NCBI GenBank assembly: GCA_028875225.1
Contig: JAPPFB010000023.1
Location: 39,975 to 88,900, forward strand
Length of the DNA: 48,926 nt
Direction: 5' to 3'
DNA from: Chloroflexota bacterium
GTDB lineage: Bacteria; Chloroflexota; Dehalococcoidia; Bin125
Positions 17,137-26,057 of the stretch are shown here, one piece after another; within the stretch, counting starts at the first letter, position 1; the number at the start of each line of letters is the position of its first letter. The position numbers and the translations under genes were made by a program. A model generated the notes under the pieces. It saw only the letters and a list, made by a program, of their open reading frames with translations, searched no databases and was not told where the DNA came from.

Positions 17137-18441
17137 CTAGACGGCCTCGATGATCGTGCTGATGCCCATGCCGGCGCCGATGCACTGGGTGGCCAGACCG
17201 TACTGGCCGCCGGAGCGCTTGAGCTCGCGGGCGACGGTGGTGACCAGGCGGGTGCCGGTGGCGCCCAGCGGGTGACCGATGGCCAGCGATCCGCCGTTGA
17301 CGTTCACGTTCTCCATCGGGATGCCCAGTTCCTGGACCGACGGAATCACCTGAGCGGCGAAGGCTTCGTTGAACTCGACGCGGTCGATCTGGGAGGCGTC
17401 GACGCCTGCGTGGGCGAGCGCCTTGCGGGTCGCGGGGATCGGACCGAGGCCCATGACCTGCGGCTTGACGCCGCCGACGCCGAAGCCGGCGATGCGGGCG
17501 AGCGGTTCGAGACCGAGCTCGTCGGCCTTGCGCTCGCTCATCAGCAGCGCGGCGGTGAAGCCGTCGTTGGTCGGGCAGCTGTTGCCGGCCGTGATGCGGA
17601 TCTCGCTCTGCGTGTGCGAGACGGTGCCGCGCACGGTGCGCAGGCCGCTGAGGCCCTCAAAGTTCGTGCCCGGACGGTAGCCCTCGTCAACGGTCACAGT
17701 GACGGTTTCGCCCTCTTCGTCGAGCAGCAGGTTGCCCTCTTCGTCGAAGACCGGTCGCTGGACCTCGATCGGGACGATTTCGCCGTCGTAGAAGCCGTTG
17801 GCCAGCGCTTCGCCGTACTTGCGGTGCGACTCGACCGCGAACTCGTCCAGCGTCTCGCGCGAGATGTCGTACATCTCGGCGACGTTCTGGGCGGTCTGCA
17901 GCATGGAGCAGACGGGCGAGGAGTCGAGGATCTCGTCGGGAATCGGCACCGAGAAGTCGAGGCCGTGGTCGGGCGCGAGGTTGCGCTGCGACTCGGTCAT
18001 CTGGTGGCGGTCCTGGTTGAACTCGGTGATCCGGTTCGGTTCCGCGCCGCCGCCGCCGCCGAGCTGTCGGCCCATGCGCTCGACGCCGAGCGCCACGCCG
18101 ACGTCAATCGCGCCGACCATGATCTCCTGCGCCACGCGGTGCATGGTCTCCATCGAGGAGCCGCACTGGCGGTTGGAGTCGAAGGTGCAGACTGACTCGG
18201 GCAGGCCGGCCAGTCGGACGATGTGGTTGGCGCCGATGCCGGCGAGTTCGGCCACGCCGCCGACACAGCCCATGCCGACGTCCTCGATGTCGTGCGGGGA
18301 GAGCTGCGGGTAACGGCCAAGCAGTTCCTGCAGCACCTGGACGCCAATCGTGTCCAGTCGGGTCGCCGTGAAGGCGCCGCGTCCGCCGCGAGTGAAGGCG
18401 GAACGCGCGCCGTCAACGATGACGACATTCTGCATTTCCAT
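17137..18441 (-). CDS. Acetyl-CoA C-acyltransferase (thiolase)
   Basis: This 434-residue thiolase catalyses reversible Claisen condensation or cleavage of acyl-CoAs in the cytoplasm. The acyl-accepting Cys93 is in DSNRQCGSSMET, a variant of the usual NRxCSSG. Other active-site motifs are EFNEAFAAQ, NVNGGSLAIGHPLGATG (His390) and TQCIGAGMG (Cys420). Length is somewhat above the 390-400 typical of the family because of insertions in the middle, seen in degradative FadI-like members. An AGAGG site lies about 10 bases before the start. Whether it is biosynthetic or beta-oxidation type cannot be settled. Confidence 0.93.
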   Translation of the reverse strand: MEMQNVVIVDGARSAFTRGGRGAFTATRLDTIGVQVLQELLGRYPQLSPHDIEDVGMGCVGGVAELAGIGANHIVRLAGLPESVCTFDSNRQCGSSMETMHRVAQEIMVGAIDVGVALGVERMGRQLGGGGGAEPNRITEFNQDRHQMTESQRNLAPDHGLDFSVPIPDEILDSSPVCSMLQTAQNVAEMYDISRETLDEFAVESHRKYGEALANGFYDGEIVPIEVQRPVFDEEGNLLLDEEGETVTVTVDEGYRPGTNFEGLSGLRTVRGTVSHTQSEIRITAGNSCPTNDGFTAALLMSERKADELGLEPLARIAGFGVGGVKPQVMGLGPIPATRKALAHAGVDASQIDRVEFNEAFAAQVIPSVQELGIPMENVNVNGGSLAIGHPLGATGTRLVTTVARELKRSGGQYGLATQCIGAGMGISTIIEAV

Positions 18442-18715
18442 CGTTCAATTTCCTCTCTGTGAGGCGCCCATCCTTGGCGGGCGACCTGTCGTCTTGGTCA
18501 CCCCGCATCGCGTGCGGGGCAGGCGTTCGCAGTGTAGCGGTTGGGTTGAGGACGGAAGAGCCCTTTGAGGAGTCGCTGCGGAGGCGTCGTTGCGGCGCTT
18601 CAGGGAACAAGTGGTTCGAGCGCCTCGTCAGTGAGAGAGCGTCGTCGAAGCAGGAAGACAGTTCATTGGTCGCAGTAATCTGGCGTCTGTCTTTCACATT
18701 CTCTGGCGAGCGGCG

Positions 18716-20755
18716 ATGGCTATTGGACAAGCGGGCCGTGGTTTGGGACGTTCGGTAGCCGTTGCATTGGCTGCGGCGCTGATCGCTGGTGTGTGCCTGT
18801 TGTTGTTGAGCTCCAACGCCGTTCGGGCCGACGATGGATTGGTCCGATTTACTGAGATCAGCGCAGGGTCGTCCCATACCTGTGGACTGACTGACACGGG
18901 AACGATCGAGTGCTGGGGCGCGAATGATTACGGGCAGTCGCTCCCGCCAGCTGGTCGGTTCCTGCAAGTCAGCGCCGGCGGCGCATTCAACTGCGCCCTC
19001 ACCGACGCCGGAGAAATCGAGTGCTGGGGGTTTGACGTTGATGGGGAGACCGAGCCTCCCGCCGGAACGTTCCAACAGGTCAGCGTCGGTTCGAGGCATG
19101 CTTGTGGGCTGAACGAAGACGGTGGCGTCGTCTGTTGGGGTTCGAACGAAGACGGACGAGCCGATCCTCCAGATGGTCGGTTCCTGGCGGTCAGCGCGGC
19201 GGAGCGTCACAGTTGCGGGTTGACCGAGTCGCAATCGATTGAATGCTGGGGACTCCGCCGATACGGGCCAACGGGACCGTCCGTCGGGCGCTTCATGCAG
19301 ATCGAAGTCGGTTCGGTGCACAGCTGTGCTCTGACAACCGACAACCAGATCGCATGCTGGGGTTGGGACGAGGAGGGAATCACCGATCCGCCGAGTACTC
19401 ATTACGACCAGATCAGCGCGGGCGCTGCCTTCACGTGCGGATTGACGAGCGACGGCGTCGCCGAGTGCTGGGGAAGTGAGTGGTCTGGCCGACTCGATCC
19501 ACCCGACATTGCATTCGCTTCGCTGAGCGCCGGATCCTGGCATGGCTGTGGATTGACGGCTGACGGGGCGGTGCAGTGCTGGGGATATGACCGGTACGGG
19601 CAAGCGAGTCCACCCGGCGGACGGTACATCGAGGTCAGCAGCGACTGGGGCCATAGCTGCGGGCTGACCAATGCGGGATTGATTGAGTGCTGGGGCGAAG
19701 CCGGCGGCGATCGTGCGAATCCACCGCCCGGAATCTATGCGATGGTCAGCTCCGGAGAGGAGCACGGCTGCGCAATCAGACCAGATGAATCCGTTGTGTG
19801 CTGGGGTTCGAACGATGGCGGCCGCGCCGCTGCTCCAGAGGGCCGGTTCACACAGGTGAGCGCCGGCGGAAGCCATAGCTGCGGCCTCGACCTGTTCGGT
19901 ACGGCGGTGTGCTGGGGGTTTGACGAGGCGGGCCAGTCCAGTCCGCCGGGTGGTCGCTTCGTTCAGGTCAGCGCCGGCGTCTGGCACAGCTGCGGACTGC
20001 GTGAGAGCGGCGCCGCGGAGTGTTGGGGCGAGAACGAGGATGGTCGCGCCGCTCCGCCGGGCGACCGATTCACGCAAGTGAGCGCCGGCCTGTTCCATAG
20101 CTGCGGCTTGACCGGGGCGGGCGAGATTCGCTGCTGGGGGAGCGACTATGCCGGCGTTGAAGAAACGCCTCCGGGTCTGTTCCGGCAGATTTCCGCCGGC
20201 TGGAGTCACGGTTGCGGACTGCGAATCGACGGGACGATCGATTGTTGGGGCCGGAACGATTCAGGCCAGTCAAACCATCCGGACGGAACGTTCATTCACG
20301 TCAGTGCCGGTCGGTTCAGTAGCTGCGGACTGCGCTCATCCGGCGCGGTCGAATGCTGGAGCAACCATCAGGCGGTCCGCTTGAGCGCAGCACAGGTGTA
20401 TGAGCCGGCCGCGTTCCTCGCTCCGGAGCCAATCAGGGCCAGGCTGGCGGTTCGCCGCCACCCCGATGGACGGGTGGAGTTTGCTCTCCGGGCCGACGGA
20501 TTCGCCCGGGTACTGCCGGCATCCCGGCTGATTCCCGCCGAACCGACAATCGATCGCTGGCTGCAGTCGTCAATCGTCATCCTCGACGGCGAGGTGCTGG
20601 GCCGGATCTCAGCTCGACGGCTGGCCGACGAGCGCACCGAGCTCAGCTTTCTACCCGCGGATGGCAGCGAGCGCATCCTACCGACCGAACGTTTCCTGCT
20701 TCCTGGCGGGAGAACAGGCTGGAGTGTGAGCAGCACGTTCCAGATCGCCCGATAA
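18716..20755 (+). CDS. Secreted RCC1-repeat protein with two C-terminal DGRVE modules
   Basis: This 679-residue protein has a signal peptide or anchor (residues 12-38, ending SSNAVRADD). It then has 14 consecutive ~37-residue RCC1_2-type repeats (about residues 44-562), each with the pattern VSAG..HSCGLT..G.IECWG....G..PPG. Almost every repeat carries two Cys (CGL and CWG), suggesting a disulfide-stabilised propeller outside the cell. Residues 574-623 and 627-676 are two copies of the small module also present in both binding-like proteins nearby. No sortase or PEP-CTERM anchor is visible. Upstream there is no strong ribosome site. The function is unknown; extracellular binding is plausible. 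Confidence 0.88.
   Translation: MAIGQAGRGLGRSVAVALAAALIAGVCLLLLSSNAVRADDGLVRFTEISAGSSHTCGLTDTGTIECWGANDYGQSLPPAGRFLQVSAGGAFNCALTDAGEIECWGFDVDGETEPPAGTFQQVSVGSRHACGLNEDGGVVCWGSNEDGRADPPDGRFLAVSAAERHSCGLTESQSIECWGLRRYGPTGPSVGRFMQIEVGSVHSCALTTDNQIACWGWDEEGITDPPSTHYDQISAGAAFTCGLTSDGVAECWGSEWSGRLDPPDIAFASLSAGSWHGCGLTADGAVQCWGYDRYGQASPPGGRYIEVSSDWGHSCGLTNAGLIECWGEAGGDRANPPPGIYAMVSSGEEHGCAIRPDESVVCWGSNDGGRAAAPEGRFTQVSAGGSHSCGLDLFGTAVCWGFDEAGQSSPPGGRFVQVSAGVWHSCGLRESGAAECWGENEDGRAAPPGDRFTQVSAGLFHSCGLTGAGEIRCWGSDYAGVEETPPGLFRQISAGWSHGCGLRIDGTIDCWGRNDSGQSNHPDGTFIHVSAGRFSSCGLRSSGAVECWSNHQAVRLSAAQVYEPAAFLAPEPIRARLAVRRHPDGRVEFALRADGFARVLPASRLIPAEPTIDRWLQSSIVILDGEVLGRISARRLADERTELSFLPADGSERILPTERFLLPGGRTGWSVSSTFQIAR
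18845..20402 (+). repeat. 14-unit tandem ~111-bp coding repeat
   Basis: The DNA encoding the RCC1-type repeats is itself a degenerate tandem array of 14 units of about 111 bases. Units differ enough that the array is old, not a recent expansion. The array creates a long but spurious antisense open frame. Confidence 0.8.
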
Positions 20756-20859
20756 GGGGGGCAGTCACTTGGCGATCTGGCTGGATGCTCAGCGACGCAC
20801 GACGCCCAGCGGAGACCGGGCCGGAGAGGCCTCGCGGTGAGATGCAGGGATGCCGGAGT

Positions 20860-21411
20860 TCAGGAGTTGAATATTGAGGCTACGGGGCAACTGTAGCCTG
20901 GCAGGATGTCTTGGCCGCTCAGATCATCGTCTTCTGAGACTGTCTCGACGAGAGAATCGCCTCGATGAACGTCAACGGTCCGAGCATCGGGATGAACCAC
21001 CCAGACCAGTTGAACTCCGTAGCTGAGCCACATCCGGGCCTTGTTGTAGAGATCGTGGTGATCATCTGACGGAGACTCAATCTCGACGACCAAGTCAGGA
21101 ACAATCTCCGAGTAGCCCGTTTCCCTTTGCCGTCCAACTCGCTCGGACGCGAAGTACGCGACATCCGCTTCGCGCACAGTGTCGGGATCTCTCTGAAGCC
21201 GAACCCCGGAGTCGGACGTGGTAACGATCCCAAGTCTTGACGGCTTGACGAAGGACAGAAGCTCAAAGGACATTTTGGCGGCAATCTCGCCCTGCTCACG
21301 ACCGGTTGGCATCGTCCTGTGCAGCACCCCTAATGTCAGCTCGCCGCGAACGCCCTTGCTGTGCAAGCGCAACAGATCTTCAGCGGTCAGGAGCCTGGTC
21401 TCAGTGGTCAT
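20860..21411 (-). CDS. Uma2 family (DUF820) putative endonuclease
   Basis: This 183-residue protein belongs to the Uma2/DUF820 family, which has a PD-(D/E)XK nuclease fold. Motifs seen are the N-terminal LTAEDLLRL, the conserved VREADVAYF, PDLVVEIESPSD (metal-binding Asp/Glu) and the YGVQLVWVVHPDARTVDV strand. Full length for the family. It stands alone between a convergent RCC1-type gene and the amidohydrolase gene. Such genes often occur as scattered multicopy families. The biological role is not established. Confidence 0.88.
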   Translation of the reverse strand: MTTETRLLTAEDLLRLHSKGVRGELTLGVLHRTMPTGREQGEIAAKMSFELLSFVKPSRLGIVTTSDSGVRLQRDPDTVREADVAYFASERVGRQRETGYSEIVPDLVVEIESPSDDHHDLYNKARMWLSYGVQLVWVVHPDARTVDVHRGDSLVETVSEDDDLSGQDILPGYSCPVASIFNS

Positions 21412-21470
21412 CGCTGTCGCGTACTCTCCACGGTCAGACTATCTCTCGGCGTGAGTCGCCGCACGCAACC

Positions 21471-21497
21471 GCGCCGGACCCCTCAGGGATCCGGCGC
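21471..21497 (-). terminator. Hairpin downstream of the amidohydrolase gene
   Basis: GCGCCGGA pairs with TCCGGCGC, and an inner CCC/GGG closes a TCA loop with one mismatch. It lies 48 bases beyond the stop codon at 21545 on the minus strand. No T-tract is present. Confidence 0.45.
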
Positions 21498-21506
21498 GGT
21501 GGTTGG

Positions 21507-21530
21507 TTCCTGCCTGCGCAGGAATGACGG
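21507..21530. repeat. REP-like palindrome (TTCCTGC..GCAGGAATGACGG)
   Basis: TTCCTGC and GCAGGAA pair around CTGC, followed by TGACGG. Read on the minus strand it starts CCGTCATTCC, the same outline as the palindromes at 35013 and 36441. It looks like a dispersed intergenic palindromic repeat. Confidence 0.5.
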
Positions 21531-21544
21531 CTTGTGCTGGCGGT

Positions 21545-22726
21545 CTACACCTCGAAGTTGTAGACCTTGGCGGCGTTGCGCTGGAGGACGTTGAGGAGGT
21601 CTTCCTCGGGCAGGACGCTGAGGACTTCCTCGACGTGCTGCTTGGGGTTGCGGGCGATGCTGTTCGGTCCCGGCGACATCGAGGTCGGGTGCGGGAAGTC
21701 GGTCTCGAACATGAAGTTCTCGGAGCCGAACTGTTCGATCGCCTTGACGACCGAGTCCTCTTCGAACCAGAAGCAGCCGTAGCACTGGCGGCGGAAGTAC
21801 TCGGAGGGCAGCATGTCCATCTCCGGGTGCTCTTCGCGACAACCGGAGTTGAGCCACTGCCAGTCCATCGCTTCGAGCAGGTAGGGGATCCAGCCGACGC
21901 CCGACTCGACCGAGACGAACTTGAGGTCGGGGAAGCGGTGGCACATACCCCCGAGGATGATGTCGAGGATCGCGTTGGAGTTGTCAAGGAAGAGCTTGAC
22001 CGTGATCTTGGCGTAGGCGGCCTGGCGTCCGTTGTCGACGTCGGCGTTGCGGACCTGGGTGAGGTCGCCGGAGCCGATGTGGAAGTTGATCGACAGGCCC
22101 ATGTCCTGCGCCTGGTTCCAGAGCGGGTCCCAGTGCCGGTCGGTGATCCGCGGCAGGCCGAAGGTGTCGGGCTGGTTGGTCATCAGCACGCCCTTGTGGC
22201 CGCGGTCGTAGGCGCGCTGCATCTCGTCGACGCAGGCCTGCACGTCCCAGAACGGCATCGCCATGATCGGGATGAAGCGCTTGGGATCGACCGAGGTCCA
22301 CTCGACGAGGAAGTCGTTGTAGGCGCGGACGCAGTCGAGTCGCAGATCGTCATCGGTGAGCTGGAGGAAGTTGCCCGAGCCGAAGCCACCGACGTTGGGG
22401 TAGACGACCTGGGCGTACATGCCGTACTCGTCCATGCGCTGCAGGCGCTCGCGGATCTCCCAGGAGCCGTGGTCGGCTTCCTTGAGGCTGGGCGGGTGGT
22501 TCGGCGGCGGCGACTTCCAGCCGGCCATCGCCGCGCCGGCGGTGGGCATGAACTTTTTGCCGCCCATGACCCAGCGGTCCTCGTTGATCTCCGGGTCGAA
22601 GATCACGTGGGGAACGAGATCACCCCACTTCTTCGTGGAGATTCGATCGGTCCACAGCGTCTCCGGTTCAGAGACGTGGGTGTCGGAGTCGATCACCTTG
22701 ATTCGATCGCAGATCATCTCGGCCAT
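21545..22726 (-). CDS. Amidohydrolase family protein (ACMSD-like TIM barrel)
   Basis: This 393-residue metal-dependent hydrolase or decarboxylase is of the Amidohydro_2 family. The metal-binding DSDTH motif is at residues 13-17. The middle His lies in INFHIGSGD, and the catalytic Asp region is FETDFPHPTS. Length and motif spacing fit the ACMSD/2-amino-3-carboxymuconate decarboxylase-like group common in aromatic degradation. AAGGAACC precedes the ATG at good distance. It is divergent from the drug-exporter gene. The substrate is unknown. Confidence 0.9.
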   Translation of the reverse strand: MAEMICDRIKVIDSDTHVSEPETLWTDRISTKKWGDLVPHVIFDPEINEDRWVMGGKKFMPTAGAAMAGWKSPPPNHPPSLKEADHGSWEIRERLQRMDEYGMYAQVVYPNVGGFGSGNFLQLTDDDLRLDCVRAYNDFLVEWTSVDPKRFIPIMAMPFWDVQACVDEMQRAYDRGHKGVLMTNQPDTFGLPRITDRHWDPLWNQAQDMGLSINFHIGSGDLTQVRNADVDNGRQAAYAKITVKLFLDNSNAILDIILGGMCHRFPDLKFVSVESGVGWIPYLLEAMDWQWLNSGCREEHPEMDMLPSEYFRRQCYGCFWFEEDSVVKAIEQFGSENFMFETDFPHPTSMSPGPNSIARNPKQHVEEVLSVLPEEDLLNVLQRNAAKVYNFEV

Positions 22727-22883
22727 GGCGGTTCCTTCCTGCCGGCGAGCACGTGTGAGATGTAATCAGGTTAGCAGTCGATCCGGACACGTTACAGCGT
22801 TGAGCCAGGTTGGCGGCGAACCTACATTGACGCTTAGTTCGAGCATCCGAACCATATCGACGACCATGTAGACGTGGGTAGAC

Positions 22884-24752
22884 GTGGCCCATCGAACAAC
22901 CTCCACCGAAGCCGACGCGGCGCTCGACGAACAGCGTCCGCTGGGCATTGACCTGCCCAAACGCACCAAACGGCTGATCATCTTCGGCGCGCTGCTGGGT
23001 ATGTTCCTGGCCGCGCTCGAACAGAGCGTGGTCAGCCCGGCGATGCCGCAGATCGTGTCCGATCTGGGCGGCCTCGAGCTGTACCCGTGGTTGGTGCAGT
23101 CGTTCATCATGGCCCAGGTCGTGACGATCCCGATTGCGGGCACGCTCGGCGACATGTTCGGGCGCAAGCCGCTGTTGCTGATCGGTATGACCACGTTCCT
23201 GATTGGCTCTGCGCTGTGCGGGTTCGCGCCCGGCATCTATGAGTTGATCGCCTTCCGCGCCGTCCAGGGCGTCGGCGCGGCGATCCTGATGACCTCTTCG
23301 TTCTCGGTTGTCGGCGACCTCTATGCGCCGGCCGAGCGGGGACGGTTCATCGGGCTGTTCGGCGGTGTCTTCGCGCTCTCCAGCCTGATCGGCGCGCCGA
23401 TCGGCGGGGTGCTGACCGAGACGCTCTCCTGGCGCTGGGTCTTCTGGATCATGCTGATCCTGGGACCGGTCGTGATCGCCGTGGTCGCGCTCCGAGTGCC
23501 GTGGCTGCGACCGCCGAAGCGCGAGTTCAACATCGACGTGGCCGGTGTGTTGACGCTCTCGGTCACCTTAATCCCCGCGTTGATCGCGCTCAGCCTGGCT
23601 TCCCAGTGGGGCTGGCTGGCGCCGCAGACGCTGACGTTGTTCCTGATCTCGGCGTTGGCCCTGTTCCTCTTCATCAGGGTCGAGCGACGCGCCGACCAGC
23701 CAATCGTTCCCTTGCAACTGTTCCGCATCCACACGATCGCGACGGCAGCCGTCGTCAACTTCTTCATCGGCGTGGGGATGATGGGCGTGTTCGTCTATCT
23801 GCAGTTCTATCTGCAGGTGGGGATCGGCGTCGACGCGGCGACAGCGGGTCTGGTCATGGGGCCGATGATCCTCGTCTCGGTCGCGGCATCGATCGCCTCC
23901 GGGCAGGTCATGTCCCGCACCGGTCGCTACAAGATCCTGGCGGCAAGCGGGTCGTTGATGATGTTCGGCTCAATGCTGTTGCTGTCGACGATGACGCGGG
24001 AGACCACGATTCTCGGCGTCCTGGGGCGCATGTTCCTGTTCGGCGCGGGTATGGGTCTGATGATGCCCGTCATGTCGATCGCGTCGCAGAATGCGGCGCC
24101 GCAGAAGTTCCTCGGCATCGTCTCGGCCTTCAACCAGTTCTTCCAGCAAGTCGGCGGCGTGATCGGGATCGGCGTGATCGGCGCGCTGTTCAACGCTCGC
24201 CTGGCGAGCGGACTAATGGAGCGTCTGAGCCCCGACCTGGTCGAGAGGATCCAGCCGGAGAAGCTGGTCGATCCGCTGTTCCGGGACGGACTGGTGGAGG
24301 ATCTCGGACCCGAGATCTGGGCCGTCGCCGAGCCGCAAGTGCAGACGGCGGTGGCCACGGCGATCACGGATAACTTCCTGCTCGCGGCGGGCATCGTGCT
24401 GATCTCCGTCCTGGCGATTCTGAGAATGAAGGAGATTCGCCTGCGCAGCGCCGAGTTACCGCCCGCAGTGAACGTCGAACGCCCGGATCCCGAACCGGCC
24501 GCATCGCCAGTGGAGCGCGTGATTGAGTTTCCCATCCTGGAACCGAGACCGGTGAGGCCACTCAACGGTCTGACAGACATCATCGGAATCAGGATGAGGG
24601 AGCAGTATGTTCCTCAGTCGCCGCCGGGCAGACCGCCTCCTGGGGGCGACCACCCAGGATCGCTGAGGCGTTCCGTGGTTGCCGCCGCGATGATCGGCGC
24701 CGGCGTGGACCTCGCGCTGTCGTTGCTCTATCCGCGAACCCGAGCCCGCTAG
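22884..24752 (+). CDS. MFS exporter, DHA2 (EmrB/QacA) family
   Basis: This 622-residue protein is a proton-driven inner-membrane exporter with about 14 transmembrane segments. Family motifs are ALEQSVVSPAMPQIVSDLGG in TM1, GDMFGRKPLLLIG (motif A) and QGVGAAILMTSSFSVVGD. The start is GTG without a strong ribosome site. The C-terminal 90 residues form an unusual Pro/Arg-rich cytoplasmic tail, ending with one more hydrophobic stretch. The stop codon shares CTAG with the convergent aminotransferase gene. Substrate unknown; such exporters remove hydrophobic or amphiphilic compounds. Confidence 0.92.
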   Translation: MAHRTTSTEADAALDEQRPLGIDLPKRTKRLIIFGALLGMFLAALEQSVVSPAMPQIVSDLGGLELYPWLVQSFIMAQVVTIPIAGTLGDMFGRKPLLLIGMTTFLIGSALCGFAPGIYELIAFRAVQGVGAAILMTSSFSVVGDLYAPAERGRFIGLFGGVFALSSLIGAPIGGVLTETLSWRWVFWIMLILGPVVIAVVALRVPWLRPPKREFNIDVAGVLTLSVTLIPALIALSLASQWGWLAPQTLTLFLISALALFLFIRVERRADQPIVPLQLFRIHTIATAAVVNFFIGVGMMGVFVYLQFYLQVGIGVDAATAGLVMGPMILVSVAASIASGQVMSRTGRYKILAASGSLMMFGSMLLLSTMTRETTILGVLGRMFLFGAGMGLMMPVMSIASQNAAPQKFLGIVSAFNQFFQQVGGVIGIGVIGALFNARLASGLMERLSPDLVERIQPEKLVDPLFRDGLVEDLGPEIWAVAEPQVQTAVATAITDNFLLAAGIVLISVLAILRMKEIRLRSAELPPAVNVERPDPEPAASPVERVIEFPILEPRPVRPLNGLTDIIGIRMREQYVPQSPPGRPPPGGDHPGSLRRSVVAAAMIGAGVDLALSLLYPRTRAR

Positions 24753-25993
24753 TCGCCGAACTCGCTGGCGACCACTGCGAACGCTTCGTCCGAGGCTTCG
24801 AGCGTGTGTGCGATGTCATCCTCGCTGAGCGCGGTCGAGAGGAAGCCGTTGTGGACCGGATGCAGGTAGACGCCACGGTCGGCAAGTTCAGCCGAGAATC
24901 GGTACGCGCGCGGCACTTCACGGTTCGAGAAATCGTCGCCGTCGAACAGCATCAATGGGATCGTGACCGGACCGGTCTGGCGGATGCCGACGCCGTGACC
25001 GTCGGCCGCCTGCTGCCAGCCGGTGCGCAATGTGTTGCCGACCTGCTCAAGGCGAGCAATGCCGTCGGTTTCCTGCATCGTGGTGATCGTCGTGTAGGCG
25101 GCAGCCATCGGAGCGCCCGTGAACCAGTAGGAACCGGTGGCGAAGGTCGCCGCGACCGCCTCGGCCAGGCTCTCGCGTCCCATCACGGCTGAGATGGGCT
25201 GGCCGTTGCCGATCGCCTTGCAGTAGATGCTCAGATCCGGGTCCACGCCCAGCGGCGCCCAGCTCCCGGCCATGTCGATCCGGAAGCCGCCGCGCACGTC
25301 ATCGAGGATCAACGGGATGCCGTTGGCGTCGCAGAGGTCGCGGACGCCTTGCGCGAACTCGACTGTCGGCAGTTCCTGGTCGTATCCGACGTCGTGGCGG
25401 AAGGCGGAGACGATGATCGCGGCAGCGTCGCCTTCCGCCTCGTCGAGCGCCGTTCGGACCGAGGCGAGATCGTTGAACTCGTACTCCACGGTGCCGTCGG
25501 CCTGTTTGGTCATGTCGCCGCCGCTGATCCACGTTGGAGCGGCCCCGTGGTACGCGCCGCGAGCACGGAGAATCGTGCCCTTGCCGGTCGCGGTGCGCGC
25601 GACCGACGCGGCGTAGACCGTGGCGTCGGTCCCGTTCTTGGCGAACCAGGCCCAGTCGGCCCAGGGCGTGATGTCGACGAGCAACTCCGCCAGCTCAACC
25701 ATCTTCTCGGAGGGTCCGTTCATGCAGTCGCCAGAGTCCTGAACCTCGGCGACCGCGCGGTCGACGGCGGAGTGGCGGTAGCCAAGCAGGATCGGACCGT
25801 AGGCGCACATGTAGTCGATGTACTCGTTGCCATCAACGTCCCACAGGTGAGATCCTTCGCCGCGCGCGAAGAACTGGGGGAAGTTCTTGGGCAGGATCGC
25901 GGCGTTCTGATGCCCGTACATGCCGTTGGGAATCACGGATCGCGCTCGCTCGCGCAGTGCCATGTCGTTCGATCGCCGGCGCTCGGTGGTCAT
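24749..25993 (-). CDS. Class III aminotransferase (glutamate-1-semialdehyde aminomutase-like)
   Basis: This 414-residue PLP enzyme has the fold and motifs of GSA aminomutases and related transaminases. These include LWDVDGNEYIDYMCAYGPIL, KNGTDATVYAASVART, LILDDVRGGFRI (Asp231/Asp232) and the PLP lysine Lys259 in YCKAIGNGQPI. ATG at 25993 is chosen for the GAGGG site 6 bases upstream; ATG codons at 26005 and 25963 are alternatives. No other haem genes are near, so it is unlikely to be the true hemL and more likely a catabolic transaminase. It diverges from the acyl-CoA-dehydrogenase-like gene. Confidence 0.85.
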   Translation of the reverse strand: MTTERRRSNDMALRERARSVIPNGMYGHQNAAILPKNFPQFFARGEGSHLWDVDGNEYIDYMCAYGPILLGYRHSAVDRAVAEVQDSGDCMNGPSEKMVELAELLVDITPWADWAWFAKNGTDATVYAASVARTATGKGTILRARGAYHGAAPTWISGGDMTKQADGTVEYEFNDLASVRTALDEAEGDAAAIIVSAFRHDVGYDQELPTVEFAQGVRDLCDANGIPLILDDVRGGFRIDMAGSWAPLGVDPDLSIYCKAIGNGQPISAVMGRESLAEAVAATFATGSYWFTGAPMAAAYTTITTMQETDGIARLEQVGNTLRTGWQQAADGHGVGIRQTGPVTIPLMLFDGDDFSNREVPRAYRFSAELADRGVYLHPVHNGFLSTALSEDDIAHTLEASDEAFAVVASEFGD

Positions 25994-26057
25994 GCGGTCC
26001 CTCAATCCCTCGGTCCTGTCCTCCGGCTCAGTCTAGGCCCGCCCTTACCCTGCATTC

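Noticed and set aside
16996-18195. 399-codon plus-strand frame antisense to the thiolase gene
   Set aside because: Val/Asp/Arg-rich shadow of a well-conserved thiolase; no domain recognised.
18413-20209. 598-codon open frame antisense to the RCC1-repeat gene
   Set aside because: It mirrors the tandem repeat, has no recognisable domain, and begins and ends without ribosome site or family features; the sense frame has clear RCC1 repeats and a signal peptide.
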